The notes under the pieces: generated by a model
Seen by the model: the letters and a program-made list of their open reading frames with translations, nothing else
Told to the model about the DNA's origin: nothing
Database searches by the model: none
Made by a program: the position numbers and the translations under genes
From: Margaritifera margaritifera
Lineage: Eukaryota; Mollusca; Bivalvia; Unionida; Margaritiferidae
Direction of reading: 5' to 3'
Assembly (NCBI GenBank): GCA_029931535.1
Contig: JAQPZY010001523.1
Location: 102,501 to 166,500 of the forward strand
Length of the DNA stretch: 64,000 nucleotides
Shown here: one piece after another, positions 24,901-36,110 of the stretch
Numbering within the stretch: position 1 is the first letter of the stretch
Layout: each line of letters starts with the position of its first letter

Positions 24901-27900
24901 AACAGTTAACGGCTCCCAGAGTCAGCCAAGTGAACATGCACATTCTTCAAGTAACCTAACACAATACACTGCTGTGCCTTATGCTATAGTTGGGCAAACA
25001 CCCACAGGGTTCATCTGCTCTCCCCTTGCTAATTGTTTTACCAAATTCAAAGGTCAGGTATGCATCATGGAGCCATTTTTGGCTCCTAGGGGTTCTTCAT
25101 TCCTTCCTCAAAATATTGCTTTTCCTACCCCATCCTTTCAATTACCTGTTCAAGGAAAACAGTTATTTGGAAAAATTCAACCTGAGCTCTGTACCAAGCC
25201 GCTGACTGGGGAGTGTGTTACAAGCTACAGTCAAGAGCATGATACAAATGCCCCAAAAGAGGAGCAACTGAGTAAAACCAAAGAGGTTGTGGAAAATTTA
25301 CAAAGGAATGAAAACAGGGATACATCTACAGAAATCAAAGAAGAATCTCCTCTAAATGATGAATTAATTTATGATAAACAAGAGACTGAACAAAATACTT
25401 TTGTTGGCAGCAGTAGTACTACTGATTCTGTAGTGAATAATTTAAAACCAACATTAGCATACCAAGATCAAGATAAAGATGGTTGTACTGAGATGACTAC
25501 AGAGCAAAATACAAACCCCTTTATCTGCATTCTGCCACTTGATGACAAGAGTCAGACCCCCATCATTAAGAACTCTGGAGACAGCAAATGCCCTTTTATA
25601 CCCTTGGGGTCAGTAGGCTGTGAAATTGACATAGACAGTGTCACAAGCATTAGCAACCTTTCTACCAGGAACACATCTGGGTTGCCTGGTGATAAACTCA
25701 CTACAGACAATACAGATCTGCAACAACTGTTGAAGACTAACAATGTGACAGATAAGAATGATTCAACCAAACTGATAATTGACTCTGACTGTTCATGGGT
25801 TGGCAGAGAGCATCATTTGGAAGAGTTAAACAAAGGAATTGATAGAACAAGGTTACAGAAAGATTTGAAAGAACTATACGAGTTACAGCCACTTCCCAAT
25901 CCATTGATCTGGAACTTCTACCATGGTAAAAGCTTCATTTCAGCCACTATTTTAAGATAAAGTACCTGGAATAATCCCTTGCAAATAATTTCCCACCACA
26001 TTCCTGATTGGACCTCAATATTTTGAGAAGAAAGAAAATGCTGGGGTGTTTACATGCAAATAATGGGCCATAAACTTTCATTCCAAACTAGCTAAACTTT
26101 TTAAAGAGTTTGTCAGACAAAACCAAAAGGCTGGTCCATCACCTTGGAAGATTATTTACATTATGGGGAAATATCTCCCGAAAGCAACACTTATTTAACT
26201 TTGTGCCTTTTCTATTCCAGGAATTTTAAAATAAATTTGCAAAACCTTTTTTTGGTCTGTAAAAGCGAAGATTTTAAAAAGTTTTTCAAGGATGGAAATC
26301 CTGATGTACATAAACATAAGGCCCAAGTGGGCCTGAGATTGCTCACCTGGTTGACATCTGCCTAATAGCCAAATACAAGAGCAGCTGGCAAAGAAATCTG
26401 GATCAGTAGAATGTTTGTTCTTGAAATTTCTTCCAAGGCTGAGGATTGCATATGTTATGAAAACAACTGTTTCAAGGTTTCTCTAGTTTTTTAATCTTAG
26501 CCCACATTTGATGGCAGATCAACATAATTTGTCAAATATTGAAAGGTTCCTATGACAGGATGCTTTGTGTTAAAAGTTGGTCAAATTCTATTCAGCAGTT
26601 TTTTTTCTAAGATAAAGTTGTATAAATGTTCCACTATGAATGGTGGATTGGCATAATTTGTATGAATATTAAAGCTCTCTACACCAGGATACTGTCATAT
26701 TTGGTCAAATTCAATTTAATAGTTTTTTAGAAGAAGCTGTTTGAAGGTTTTTATATTTTTAGTAATGGCAGCCATATTTGATAGTGTATTAACATCTTAT
26801 GTACAAATATGAAAGGTCTTCATGCCAGGGTGCTTTCTATCGAGTTTTGTCAAATTCTATTCAGCAGTTTTGGAGAAGTCATTTAAAGTTTTTCTTCTTC
26901 TATTATTAGTAATGGTGGCCATATTTGATGGTGGAGCAGCATCAGTTGTTGAAAGCCCATTATGCCAGGATGCTTCTGTCAAATTTGCTCAAATTCTGTT
27001 CTGAAGTGTTTGAGAAGCAGTTTAAAGGTTTTCTATTTTTAGTAATGGTGGTCTTATTTGATAGTGGATTGTCATCTTTTGTACAAATTTAAAAGGATGC
27101 TTTCTGTCAAGTTTGGACTAATTATATTCAACAGTTTTGGAAAAGAAGTCACTTAAAGGTTTTTCTATTTTTAGAAAGTGGCCATAGTTAATGGCAGATC
27201 GGTAACACTTGGTCAAATTTAAAAGGTCTTCATGCTAGGATGCTTTTTGTCAAAAAGAATCAAATCCTGTTCAGCGGTTTTGGAGAAGTTGTTGTTTAAA
27301 GGTTGTTCTTATTTTAGTAATATTAACCATATTTGATGGTGGATCAACATCAGTTGTACAAATTATAAAGACCTCTATGCCAGAATGCTTTTGCTCAAAT
27401 TCTGTTGACATTTTTTTTTGAGAAGTTGTTTACAGGTTTGTCTCTTTTAAGTAATGATCGGCATATTTGATAGTGGATTGTCACCTTTTGTACAAATCTG
27501 AAAGGTCTTCATGCCAGGATGCTTTCTGTCAACTTTGGATTAAGTCTATTCAACAGTTTTGGAGAAGAGGTCATTTATAGGTTTTTCAAATTTTAGTAGT
27601 GGTAGCAGATTGGTAACGCTTGTACAAATTTGAAAGGTGTTCATGGCAGGTAGCTTTCTGTCAAATAGAATAAAATTCTGTTCAGCATTTTTGGAGAAAT
27701 CAGTTAAAGGTTTTTCTGTTTTTAGTAATTGCAGCTATTTTGTCAGATCAGCATCAGTTGTGCAAAATTAAAGGCCATCTATACCAAAATAGATTGATAA
27801 CAGAGTAGCAACACATGTACAAATCTGAAAGATCTCGATACTGGGATGCTTTCTGTCAAATATAATCAAATTTTGTTCAGCAGTTTTGGAGATCTTGTTT

Positions 27901-30210
27901 AATTTTTTGTTAGCATCTATTGCAGGTCTCTATGCCAGGATGCTTGCTATAAAATTTTGTAAAAGTCTGTTGAGTATTTTTATTTTTTGAGATGAAGTTG
28001 TTTAAAGGGTTTTTCTATTTTTAGTAATGGTGGCCATATTTGATGGCAGATTGGTATCTTTGCATCTTGTGTAAGAATTTTAAAGGTCTTCATGCCAGAA
28101 TGCTTTCTATCAAGTTCTGTCAAATTATATTCAGTGGTTTTGGAGATGAAGTCTTTTAGATGTTTTCTATTTTTAGTAAAGATGGCCATATTTGGTGGCA
28201 GATCTGCATCATTTGTACAAATTTGACAGGATGCATTCTGTCAAGTTTGCCCACATTTCATTTAGAGCAGGGGTGTCAAACTCATTTGCTATGGTGGGCA
28301 GGATTTGATATAAATAATAATAAATAATAGATAATAATAATAAATAATGAGTCTAGTGGGCTGTATGTTTGACACCCCTGATTTAGAGATTCTGGAAAAG
28401 TCATTTAAAGGTTGTTCCAATTTTAATAACAGTGGGTGTTCTATTTAGTATCAGTAGCCATATTTTAAGGCAGATTGGCATTATTTGTAAAAGTTTGAAA
28501 GGTCTTCCTGCCAGGATGCTTTCTGTCAAATCTGATCAAACTGTCAAGTGGTTTTTGAGTAGTTTAATGGATTTTTTTAATACTTTTTTTAGTAACAGTT
28601 GTCATATTTGATGGTAGATCAGCATCATTGGGACAATGATTAAAGCCCTTCATGCCAGGATGCTCCGTTCCAAATTTAGTCAAAACTTGCCCTGTGGTTT
28701 TTGAGAAGTTTAAAATAGCACTTGTTGATGGACACTGTATGCATGAATGTCCATACAATAAACTCACTTGACCCTAATGCCAGGTGAGCTAAAAATGCTC
28801 AATACTTTATCCACATTTTCAACATTTTTTGCATGTGAGCATTGAAATTTATTTAATAATTAAAATGAACATGGATTTTTTTTTTATTACATGATTAATC
28901 TGGAACTGCTCTTTTAATCTCTTCTGAATTAAGGAGAGAGAGAAAGGAATGTTTCTGACTACATCTTACGATGTACTTTGTCTTGTTGCAGATCTGCAGA
29001 AGGCATCCTCCCCCTATGAGAGGTTGAGGATTATGGTACAGGACATGAAGCTGGAGATCAGAAGATGTCTTATGAATGACACGACTGCTCTAGACCGATT
29101 CAAGAGAAGTATGTACATCAACTTGTCTAGGTTCAGTCAAGTCTCATTTTTCTAATATGATTGTTCCCATTAAAATACAAAACAAAACACGTCATATAAA
29201 ATCAAATGTCAGATAAATGAACTGGAATTGTATCAACCTATACTAAAGTTTTCATTTAGTTGTAAAATAGAAATATATCATTAATGATCTGCCTCAGTGA
29301 TGTACTTTTGGCAGGAAGCATTAACATACAAAAACTGCACAACTCTGTCGCAAACAATTCCCAAGAAAATGACCTAAATGGAAACCTTCACTAAAGTCAC
29401 TAAGAGATGAAATATTGGTCCCAGTAACCTAATTTTGTTCATGTTGTGTTGTACTTGCCAAGAAACATCTAGATAAATAGTAGCATGGGTCTGCACTCAG
29501 CAGCAATGCACGATAAACTGACCTAAAAACAAAACTTGACCAAGGTGGGATGGATAGAAGGATGGACAGATGAACTTAATTTGCCTTCCACATTCATGGC
29601 AGTGCATAAGAAGCAACAGTCTGCCAAACAGATGTCAGATAATCAGTTTAGACAAGAGTTCTAAAAGATAAACAACGAGACTGGATTGTATATGATCTGT
29701 TTCTGACAGATCTTTGTAGGAAATAATTTATTTTTCCTCTTGAATAGTGGAAATAAAGTTCCACACAAGGTTTATAAATCATAAATCTTTGCTCTGACCT
29801 GCATTTGCAATAATCCTCATAATTTCACTTGAGGTGGTAAATTCTTTATTAAACATGTTAACCTCCTTACCGGCAAAAAAGGTTTTAAAAATCTTTCTAA
29901 TTGGAACATACAAACTGACGGTTAGCATACAAATATTTATGGTGTAAAAAAACAATTTATGATAAACTAATATTCTATGGTTTGTTATAAAGCAGATAGT
30001 TCCAGTAAATGTGCTTGTGGAGACACATATGTAATGATCATGACTTGCTCAACTGTTAGTTGATGTGCATACAGTACTTTTATCCTCTTTTTTCTTCCAG
30101 AGCTTAACTTCCTAACTTACCTAGTGAGAAAGCTGAAGACGTTTACTGGCAAATATAAGGAAGGAGAGAGAGAAAAGCAGACTCAGGGAGAAGATGTTGA
30201 AGAAGATTGA
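20982..30210 (+). CDS. Integrase H2C2 zinc-binding-like nuclear protein, NOL4-like layout (gene span, five exons)
   Basis: Coding exons are 20982-21332, 23769-23913, 24870-25925, 28992-29108 and 30101-30210, joining in phase to 592 aa. Residues 18-148 follow the pattern of the segment before and through the H2C2 zinc-binding domain of retroelement integrases: LLNYIKTG, then GQLVFMKNGKLIVPEERFEE, then His99, His108 (GKHLNFQDT), Cys143 and Cys148 (TCREGPC). NOL4 has a comparable order, with 'V..IH', 'ESY' and a C..C end. A basic patch (SRKGKRK) follows and suggests nuclear location. Exon 3 encodes a 350-residue Ser/Thr/Glu-rich, probably disordered region. The C-terminus (exons 4-5) has two short helical, Lys-rich segments. 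Function is unknown. Introns inside the domain argue for a host gene and not a live retroelement. The C-x4-C spacing differs from the usual C-x2-C. The exon 1 donor is weak. Confidence 0.75.
21581..23226. mobile_element. Foldback DNA transposon, 311 bp inverted arms
   Basis: The arms 21581-21891 and 22916-23226 are near-complementary over their whole 311 bp. The outer ends are TAGTATGGGCCCGTTCCATT and its complement. Both sides carry TA, consistent with a TA target duplication, though the TA is also palindromic with the arms. The 1024 bp middle is AT-rich, has a T-run at 21941-21968 and shows no coding frame. It sits in intron 1 of the H2C2-like gene. Confidence 0.85.
23769..23913 (+). CDS. 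H2C2-like gene, exon 2 (residues 118-166)
   Basis: The acceptor is gttttatttag, with a second possible AG six bases on (ttacag|GAG) that would drop Leu-Gln. It encodes LQESYTVGRRQFGISEDVIR, the Cys143/Cys148 pair and the SRKGKRK patch. The donor is gatg|gtagtc. The last base is the first base of Val166. Confidence 0.82.
23914..24345 (+). repeat. Degenerate tandem repeat derived from exon 2 end and its donor
   Basis: Right after the exon 2 donor, units of about 46 bp and longer repeat cagtgt.atggtagtctt and tactgtaacat. Two adjacent units at 23931-24022 are almost identical. Several units keep the exon-end plus gtagtc context (for example at 24072, 24115 and 24278). Confidence 0.8.
24870..25925 (+). 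CDS. H2C2-like gene, exon 3 (residues 166-518), low-complexity linker
   Basis: The acceptor is aaaattgcag. The exon is 1056 bp and open throughout. It is rich in Ser, Thr, Asn, Gln, Asp and Glu, with Pro-containing aliphatic patches early on (FICSPLANCF, EPFLAPRGSSFLPQ). The end is more ordered (LKELYELQPLPNPLIWNFYH). The donor is catg|gtaaaag. No named domain is recognised. Confidence 0.85.
26319..28790 (+). repeat. Tandem-core repeat family C, in intron 3 of H2C2-like gene
   Basis: It starts with a perfect hairpin AGGCCCAAGTGGGCCT (26319-26334) and gctcacctgg (26341-26350), and ends with the complement ccaggtgagc (28780-28789). Between are about 15 degenerate units of 110-160 bp, with aaaggtttttctatttttag, taatggtggccatatttgat and catgccaggatgctttctgt. 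A hAT MITE is inserted at 28268-28380. Confidence 0.8.
28268..28380. mobile_element. hAT-type MITE with perfect 8 bp target duplication
   Basis: The element is 113 bp, begins CAGGGGTGTCAAACTCATTT and ends TATGTTTGACACCCCTG. Both sides carry atttagag (28260-28267 and 28381-28388). The middle is a (taa)n-like tract. It is inserted in family C, so it is younger than that element. Confidence 0.9.
28992..29108 (+). CDS. H2C2-like gene, exon 4 (residues 518-557)
   Basis: The acceptor is cttgttgcag and the donor is agagaa|gtatgt. It encodes LQKASSPYERLRIMVQDMKL followed by EIRRCLMNDTTALDRFKR, an amphipathic helical segment. Both ends are in phase with the neighbouring exons. Confidence 0.82.
30101..30210 (+). 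CDS. H2C2-like gene, last exon (residues 557-592)
   Basis: The acceptor is ttttttcttccag. It encodes KLNFLTYLVRKLKTFTGKYK and a Lys/Glu-rich tail ending GEDVEED, with the stop at 30208-30210. No AATAAA lies close downstream; a tataaa at about 30539 is a possible variant signal. Confidence 0.8.
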
Positions 30211-30584
30211 TGCAGTAGTGTGTGTGTTCATGTGACTTGTAGGGAACAGGCTACAGGAGAATTAAAGAAAATATGAAAAAACTGAGAATGAAGAATAATT
30301 TGAACAACTTCTTTTCATGGCCAGGACAAAGAAACTGATGATTTTGCACATCTTCAGCATTCAAATTTTGCATTGCTTGAATTCTGTATCTTTGGGAATG
30401 TCAAGCTTCAGTTATGACATTCTTGTAAAAAAGCATGTGGAATCAAATTTGCATTTTTCTATTTTGCAACTTGCGTACTAAAAAGCATGTTTACTGTACT
30501 GAGCAGAAAGCATAATTGCTTGTGTTTTATGACCTTCTTATAAAGAAATCTTGTTGTTCTGGACATGCACATTTATATGAAGTG

Positions 30585-31735
30585 ATTTCAATGTGGTCAT
30601 ATTGTTGTAGATTGTAGATTTCAGTGTGTCATATTGCTGTACATTATAGATTTAAGTGTGGTCATATTGATGTAGATTGTAGATTTCAGTGTGGTCATAC
30701 TGCTGTAGATTGTAGATTTCAGTGTGGTCATATTGTTGTACATTATAGATTTCAGTGTGGTCATATTGATGTAGATTGTAGATTTCAGTGTGGTCATATT
30801 GCTGTACATTATAGATTTCAGTGTGGTCATATTGATGTAGATTGTAGATTTGTGTGGTCATACTGCTGTAGATTGTAGATTTCAGTGTGGTCATACTGCT
30901 GTAGACTGTAGATTTCAGTGTGGTCATATTGATGTAGATTGTAGATTTCAGTGTTGTCATATTGCTGTAGATTGTAGATTTCAGTGTGGTCATACTGCTG
31001 TAGATTGTAGATTTCAGTGTGGTCATTTTGTTGTACATTATAGATTTCAGTGTGGTCATATTGTTGTAGATTGTAGATTTTAGTGTGGTCATACTGCTGT
31101 AGATTGTAGATTTCAGTGTGGTCATATTGTTGTAGATTGTAGATTTGTGTGGTCATACTGCTGTAGATTGTAGATTTCAGTGTGGTCATATTGTTGTAGA
31201 TTGTAGATTTTAGTGTGGTCATACTGCTGTAGATTGTAGATTTCAGTGTGGTCATACTGCTGTAGATTGTAGATTTCAGTGTGGTCATATTGATGTAGAT
31301 TGTAGATTTCAGTGTGGTAATACTGTTGTAGATTGTAGATTTCAGTGTGGTCATATTGTAGATTTCATCCTGCTGTAGATTATAGATTTCAGTGTGGTCA
31401 TTTTGCTGTAGATTGTAGATTTCAGTGTGGTCATTTTGCTGTCGATTGTAGATTTCAGTGTGATCATACTGCTGTAGATTGTAGATTTCAGTGTGGTCAT
31501 ATTGTTGTACATTATAGATTTTAGTGTGATCATGCACATTTATATGAAGTGATTTCAGTGTGGTCATATTGTTGTAGATTGTAGATTTCAGTGTGATCAT
31601 ATTGTTGTTGATTGTAGATTTCAGTGTGATCATATTGTTGTTGATTGTAGATTTCAGTGTGGTCATATTGTTGTAGATTTCAATGTGGTCATATTGTTGT
31701 AGATTTCAATGTGGTCATATTGTTGTAGACTATTT
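30585..31735. repeat. 33 bp minisatellite, about 34 units
   Basis: The unit reads gtgtggtcatattgatgtag then attgtagatttca. Because 33 is a multiple of three, long frames stay open on both strands: the plus strand gives FQCGHIAVDCR repeats, the minus strand gives MTTLKSTIYNN repeats and a 279-residue frame. The left boundary sequence catgcacatttatatgaagt recurs at about 31522, so the array is two blocks made by segmental duplication. It lies 370 bp beyond the stop of the H2C2-like gene, perhaps in its 3' UTR. Confidence 0.93.
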
Positions 31736-31835
31736 AACAGACATGATAGAAATATGTAGACCAAAAACATACATTTTACAGCAACTTCATTGGTAATAAC
31801 TTGGTCTCTGTAAGATTTCCTTAATTTTATATCTT

Positions 31836-32165
31836 TTAATTGCCAGTTCTGCTTAAAATTATTGCAGTCACTGATGCTAATGTTGTAACAAGTTTAGTTG
31901 CGTATACTAGATAGTAAATATCTGCATTCAGTAGAAAGCATCTACATCGGATACATGGCCCATTCACCACAAACAGACACCATTTGGCCCACGGTGATTC
32001 AAACAATGTCACGCCTCCACTGTTTATTTTACCCATTCTCCAAAGACAAGCCTTCTTAAAAGATAAATCTGCAATCTCTAGGGTTGTTTTTGGGTGAGAT
32101 ACAGTAAATAATTCTACCATACTCCTTTTCTGCAAACAACAGACATTCCTAATGAGGAAATTCAC
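31836..32165 (-). other. Unassigned open frame, probably not a gene
   Basis: A 109-residue minus-strand frame (MNFLIRNVCCLQKRSMVELF and onward) with a mixed composition that looks somewhat protein-like. It has no recognisable domain and no convincing splice partners. It could be a decayed exon or retroelement piece. Confidence 0.15.
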
Positions 32166-32419
32166 TCATAATTTCTGAATAAATGTTTATCCATCAGAAG
32201 TACAAGTTTTCATGCCAATATTAAGCATATCCTGTTTCAAACTGCCAAAATTGTTTGGTAATTACGAGACAAATGCTTTTTTTGCAATTTTGAAAACTCA
32301 AACTCCTGTCTCTTCCATTGATGAAAAATAAATCTGTGCGAATCATAAGTATTTATTCTGTAATACAAGAAGGCTAGAACCTGCATACTGAACCCATGAT
32401 CCAAGTACTGCTGTAAAAT

Positions 32420-32739
32420 ATGTAACCTTAACCTCAAGGTCAAAAGACTGAGCAAGCATGTCACAGAATTAATGCCTTAGCTATATAATGAATAATCCGA
32501 AGTATGAACAAAATCCATCATGGGGTTTAGGAAACAGAAGCAAATGAAAAAAACACTTGAATCAAAACCTCAATGCATATTTTCTGTAATGGTGACCTTG
32601 ACCCCAAAGTTAAAGGAGCAAACAAGTGTGTCGCAGAATGAACTGTCTCGGCTTCATAATGATTCATCGCAAGTATAAACAAAATCCATCAAAGGGTTTA
32701 GAAAATATATGCAAAGAATAAAAAATCTTAACCAAAACC
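32420..32739. repeat. Dispersed repeat family D (left part)
   Basis: Units of about 160-185 bp with tgaccttgaccccaaagtta, cagaatgaactgtctcggct and catcaaagggtttag. The family resumes after the hAT-like element at 34569 and again at about 35740-36110. Confidence 0.75.
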
Positions 32740-32952
32740 TTAATTAGGGTTCATACAGATCAGAAGAACTGAAATTCATTGACTTTTCAATGACTTTAAT
32801 GATCAGTTTTCAAGGACTATTGTCAGTATCAAGCGTTCTACTTCCAGTTACTAATGTAAATACAAGAAACAAAAATAAACATACGATATAAATAAATGTA
32901 ATGAAATATGAAACACAAATGATAATAAAGTCATTGTAACTGCACCCAAATA

Positions 32953-33222
32953 TTAAACACTGCTCCTTAGCTGCTGTACTTTCTCCTTCAGCTGCAACTC
33001 TAGTGCTTTCACTTGCTCTTCTTGTTCTTTTCCTTTTCTTCCGAGTCCATTGGACTGAGACATTAGTGTGATTGTCCCATTCTTTTCTGCTTCATCTGTC
33101 AGTTTGTCTGCTGCCTGGAAAAGGTTGCTGACATCCATAATATTTTTGCCTTCAGCACACCACTGCTTAGCTATGATGTCATAGCTTTGACATGGTCGAG
33201 GCTACAAAGTGATCCTATACCT
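32953..33222 (-). pseudogene. Transposase C-terminal remnant inside hAT-like element
   Basis: Minus-strand reading gives CQSYDIIAKQWCAEGKNIMD, then VSNLFQAADKLTDEAEKNG and a coiled-coil end (EEQVKALELQLKEKVQQLRS). In invertebrate and fish hAT-like elements the protein often ends with a 'SN.LRR..KEK...L..LE..L..K...L' coil, which this resembles (SNGLGRKGKEQEEQVKALEL). The upstream part is lost. Confidence 0.5.
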
Positions 33223-33910
33223 TGCAGTGGAGCAAATAAAACTTTTGTCAAAGACAAAAAGATGACTTGAGTAAAAATCTACTACCTAAGTAGAGTTATG
33301 TTTCTCAGGAAGTTTGGCTTGTGATAAAGTTACTAACCCTATATATGAGTAAAATATATTGGTATGTTTACACTAACCGTAATTTGACCACCACAACATA
33401 TAATACGAGATTCTGGTGGTAATTTGCTTCCCAAATATTATATTGAAAGTGTGCCATATTTATTACATTCTGTTTACGTTTCCAAAGAAGGATGCAATGT
33501 CCTTATATGCACACCGAAAAACGAGGCTGAAAACAGAAGTAGTTATTATATGAATTAATATGGCGGACGATTCAATAGAAAATTTTGTATGAAGAATATA
33601 AACGCTATTTTACTAGTGTTTCTACAGTGAAATTTGGCAGTACTGGTATTAAATAAGAAGATTAGATTTGTTTAAGGATATGTATGCAATATCTTCAAAC
33701 TTTCTTACAATATGCTGAAAAAGTGCCAGATCTGAATCACACCTAGCTGCTCCATTAATACATATAGAAACGTTTTAGTACGACATCCACGAAGAAGGGG
33801 TACTAATATTAGTACTAATCACTGCTCTGCATGAAACCTGTCACCAAAACTGCACCCCCATTGACAGTCGTTGAATTTGAAGAACCCACTAACAAAGTTG
33901 AAACTGGTTT

Positions 33911-34170
33911 TTATGACGCAGACAACAGTGATGACAAAGAATTAAATGGTGGTGTTTGCATTGACCTTATGAACGCTGACATCAAAACAGCAGGCTTGTG
34001 TGCTTTCATTAGTTTCAAATTCGGGCAGCAATGCCCATTCCTGCAATATTTATACTTTTCTTGCACACTAAGCAAAGCTCTATGTATTTCAAGGTCACAT
34101 CTTTTCTCATCCACTTAATGAAGTCTTTGTCTTGCAGCCAACTATTGCTGAATGTGCACTTTCTGGGCAT
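33911..34170 (-). pseudogene. Transposase N-terminal remnant inside hAT-like element
   Basis: From ATG at 34170 the minus strand reads MPRKCTFSNSWLQDKDFIKW, then MRKDVTLKYIELCLVCKKSI. This is a zinc-finger-like start with a W-x-D pattern and CxxC, typical of transposase-family proteins in fish and invertebrates. After IAGMGIAAR the frame breaks. A shifted frame continues with LKLMKAHKPAVLM, as expected for the His half of the finger. Confidence 0.6.
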
Positions 34171-34568
34171 TTTGTGATGATCGCTTGTTAAAAAGACTCT
34201 GTTGCTGATGAACCATCTATGCTTGGAGGAAACACGTGGTGAAATGAAAGAGTGTGCATGTATAAATTACATCATGTAAAAGGGACGTTATGCACAATGT
34301 CTGATTACTTCCTGTGGATTCTGATAATGGCAGAACAGCTAGCAGATGATGGAAATATCAAACTGTACTTCTAATCCTTGCACAACGTTAAATAAATGAC
34401 TCGAAAGCAAAATTTTCCATCATATTTTATTTTTAAGCAAAATCTCTCTATTTCATGGACTTTCAATGACCTAGGTGAAAAATTGATGACTTTCAAGGCC
34501 TTGAAATGAGGTGTTCATTTCTCAGTCACTTTCAAGGACCTTTTAATGACTGTGCAAACTCTGTTAAT

Positions 34569-36110
34569 GCATTTTTTCCATGACTGTGATCTTGACCCCA
34601 AGGTCAAAAGGGCAAGTGTGCATGTCACAGAATGAATTGTCTGAGCTTCATAATGTATGCAAATTAAACACTGTAACCAAAATCTTTTTAAAAAAAACAG
34701 ATGACAATGATGACACTGTTGCCACCACAGCAAAAGTGGGATGGACAAAAAACGGCCTAATTTTTTATTATGTTGTTGTGCCATCTCTTAAAGTTTGTAT
34801 GTAGGTACATATTTTCTTTTAATCATGTCGCACTTAAGTTGAATCACTTATACAGAGCAGACTGTTGTAAAGAAAATCGCAACCTCTATGGTAACATGTT
34901 TTTAAAATATAGCCAACACAAAAGCATACACATTTCACATTTTCTGCACAAATACTTTAAATGTTTTAAAAGAAACAAAAATAGAAGCAAACTGGTAAAA
35001 ATACCTTCAAATTAGAAATGTGTCATGGAACATGGATGCCCCACCAGTGCCTGAAATGACCTAAATGCAAAACTTAAGCAAAGGTATGACATATGGACAG
35101 ATCGATGGACAAGGGACACAATATATGCTCCTATTACAATCATGGTGAGGCATAATAAATGGCAGAACTTAGCATCTCTATTATGGTAATAAAAGAAAGT
35201 ACCCCAGAGATATTATTCTGTTAAAACTCTATACCACTGAGTCTAGAACAAAATTTTCATACTTTTGCTTACATTTTTTGAAGTATATTGCCAAAACAGT
35301 ATTCATTTACCAGAACATAATGTGTTATTACCAGGTAATTTCTCCACCAGCTGCAACTTCTTCCCACACTTATATCTCTCTCTCTCTCAGATACAGACAT
35401 GGAAACCAAATTCACATCTGCCTATAGCAACGAAATTATGTACAAGACAAAAAAGGAGATTACTGTACTGAGACTGACTGATGGGACTGATTAAATGTTT
35501 ATACTTTCCTGGAAATTGTGTAAAACTATTGCCAGTTTTTTTCCCCCAGATTATATTTATATTTTATGTTCATAACTGAACCTTATCATTTTTATGTGAT
35601 TTCCAAATATAACTAGTACATTATTTTCAGAAAAAGAACCATTCATTCTTTAACTCTCCAAGTTTCATGTCAAATGTTATTTATGAAATGCCAGTGATTC
35701 CCTGCTATGAAACGGACTTCTAACTGGAAATGTGAAAATAAATATAGAAGGTCAAGGACTGCATGAAAAGCCCATGCTCAGTGCAAGACTATCAACCTTG
35801 TGATCTTGAGTCTAAATTCAGAAGGATGAATGAGTGTGTCATCTTTGCTTTATAATGAGACATCCCATGTATGAAAAGAATCCATTGAGAAGTTTAGGAA
35901 ATGTAAGCAAATGAAAAACTTAGGAGCCAAAACCTTAATACAAACCTTGCATGACTGTGTCCTTCACTCCAAGGTCAAAGGGCCATGGTGACGCAGAATG
36001 AATTGTATGTCCCATATATTAATGTATCTATAGTATGAACAGAATCCATAAAGGGATTTAGGATATAGAAGCAAATGAAAAACTTTACCCAATACCTCAA
36101 CAAAACTGTC
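34569..36110. repeat. Dispersed repeat family D (right part)
   Basis: Further units with gatcttgaccccaaggtcaa, gtcacagaatgaattgtctg and aacagaatccataaaggg occur at 34569-34680, 35740-35940 and 35941-36110. The sequence between them (34690-35740) holds nothing I recognise. Confidence 0.6.

Larger units (their letters stand above)
32745..34563 (-). mobile_element. Decayed hAT-like DNA transposon with 5 bp target duplication
   Basis: The ends TAGGGTTCATACAG and, inverted, CAGAGTTTGCACAG match apart from five differences, mostly transitions. Subterminal tttcaaggac/ccttgaaa motifs repeat near both ends. Both sides carry ttaat (32740-32744 and 34564-34568). Neighbouring copies of repeat family D show the uninterrupted site aacctcaatgcat, so removing the element plus one ttaat restores the family sequence. 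The element encodes pieces of a transposase-like protein on the minus strand. Confidence 0.75.

Noticed and set aside
30624..31666. Long repeat-protein frames, including a Cys/His-containing FQCGH repeat that superficially looks like a zinc finger
   Set aside because: The 33 bp unit is open in several frames on both strands and the spacing does not fit a known finger. No splice or start context supports a gene.
33831..34118. 95-residue plus-strand frame
   Set aside because: It is antisense to the transposase N-terminal remnant, which has the more convincing protein pattern.
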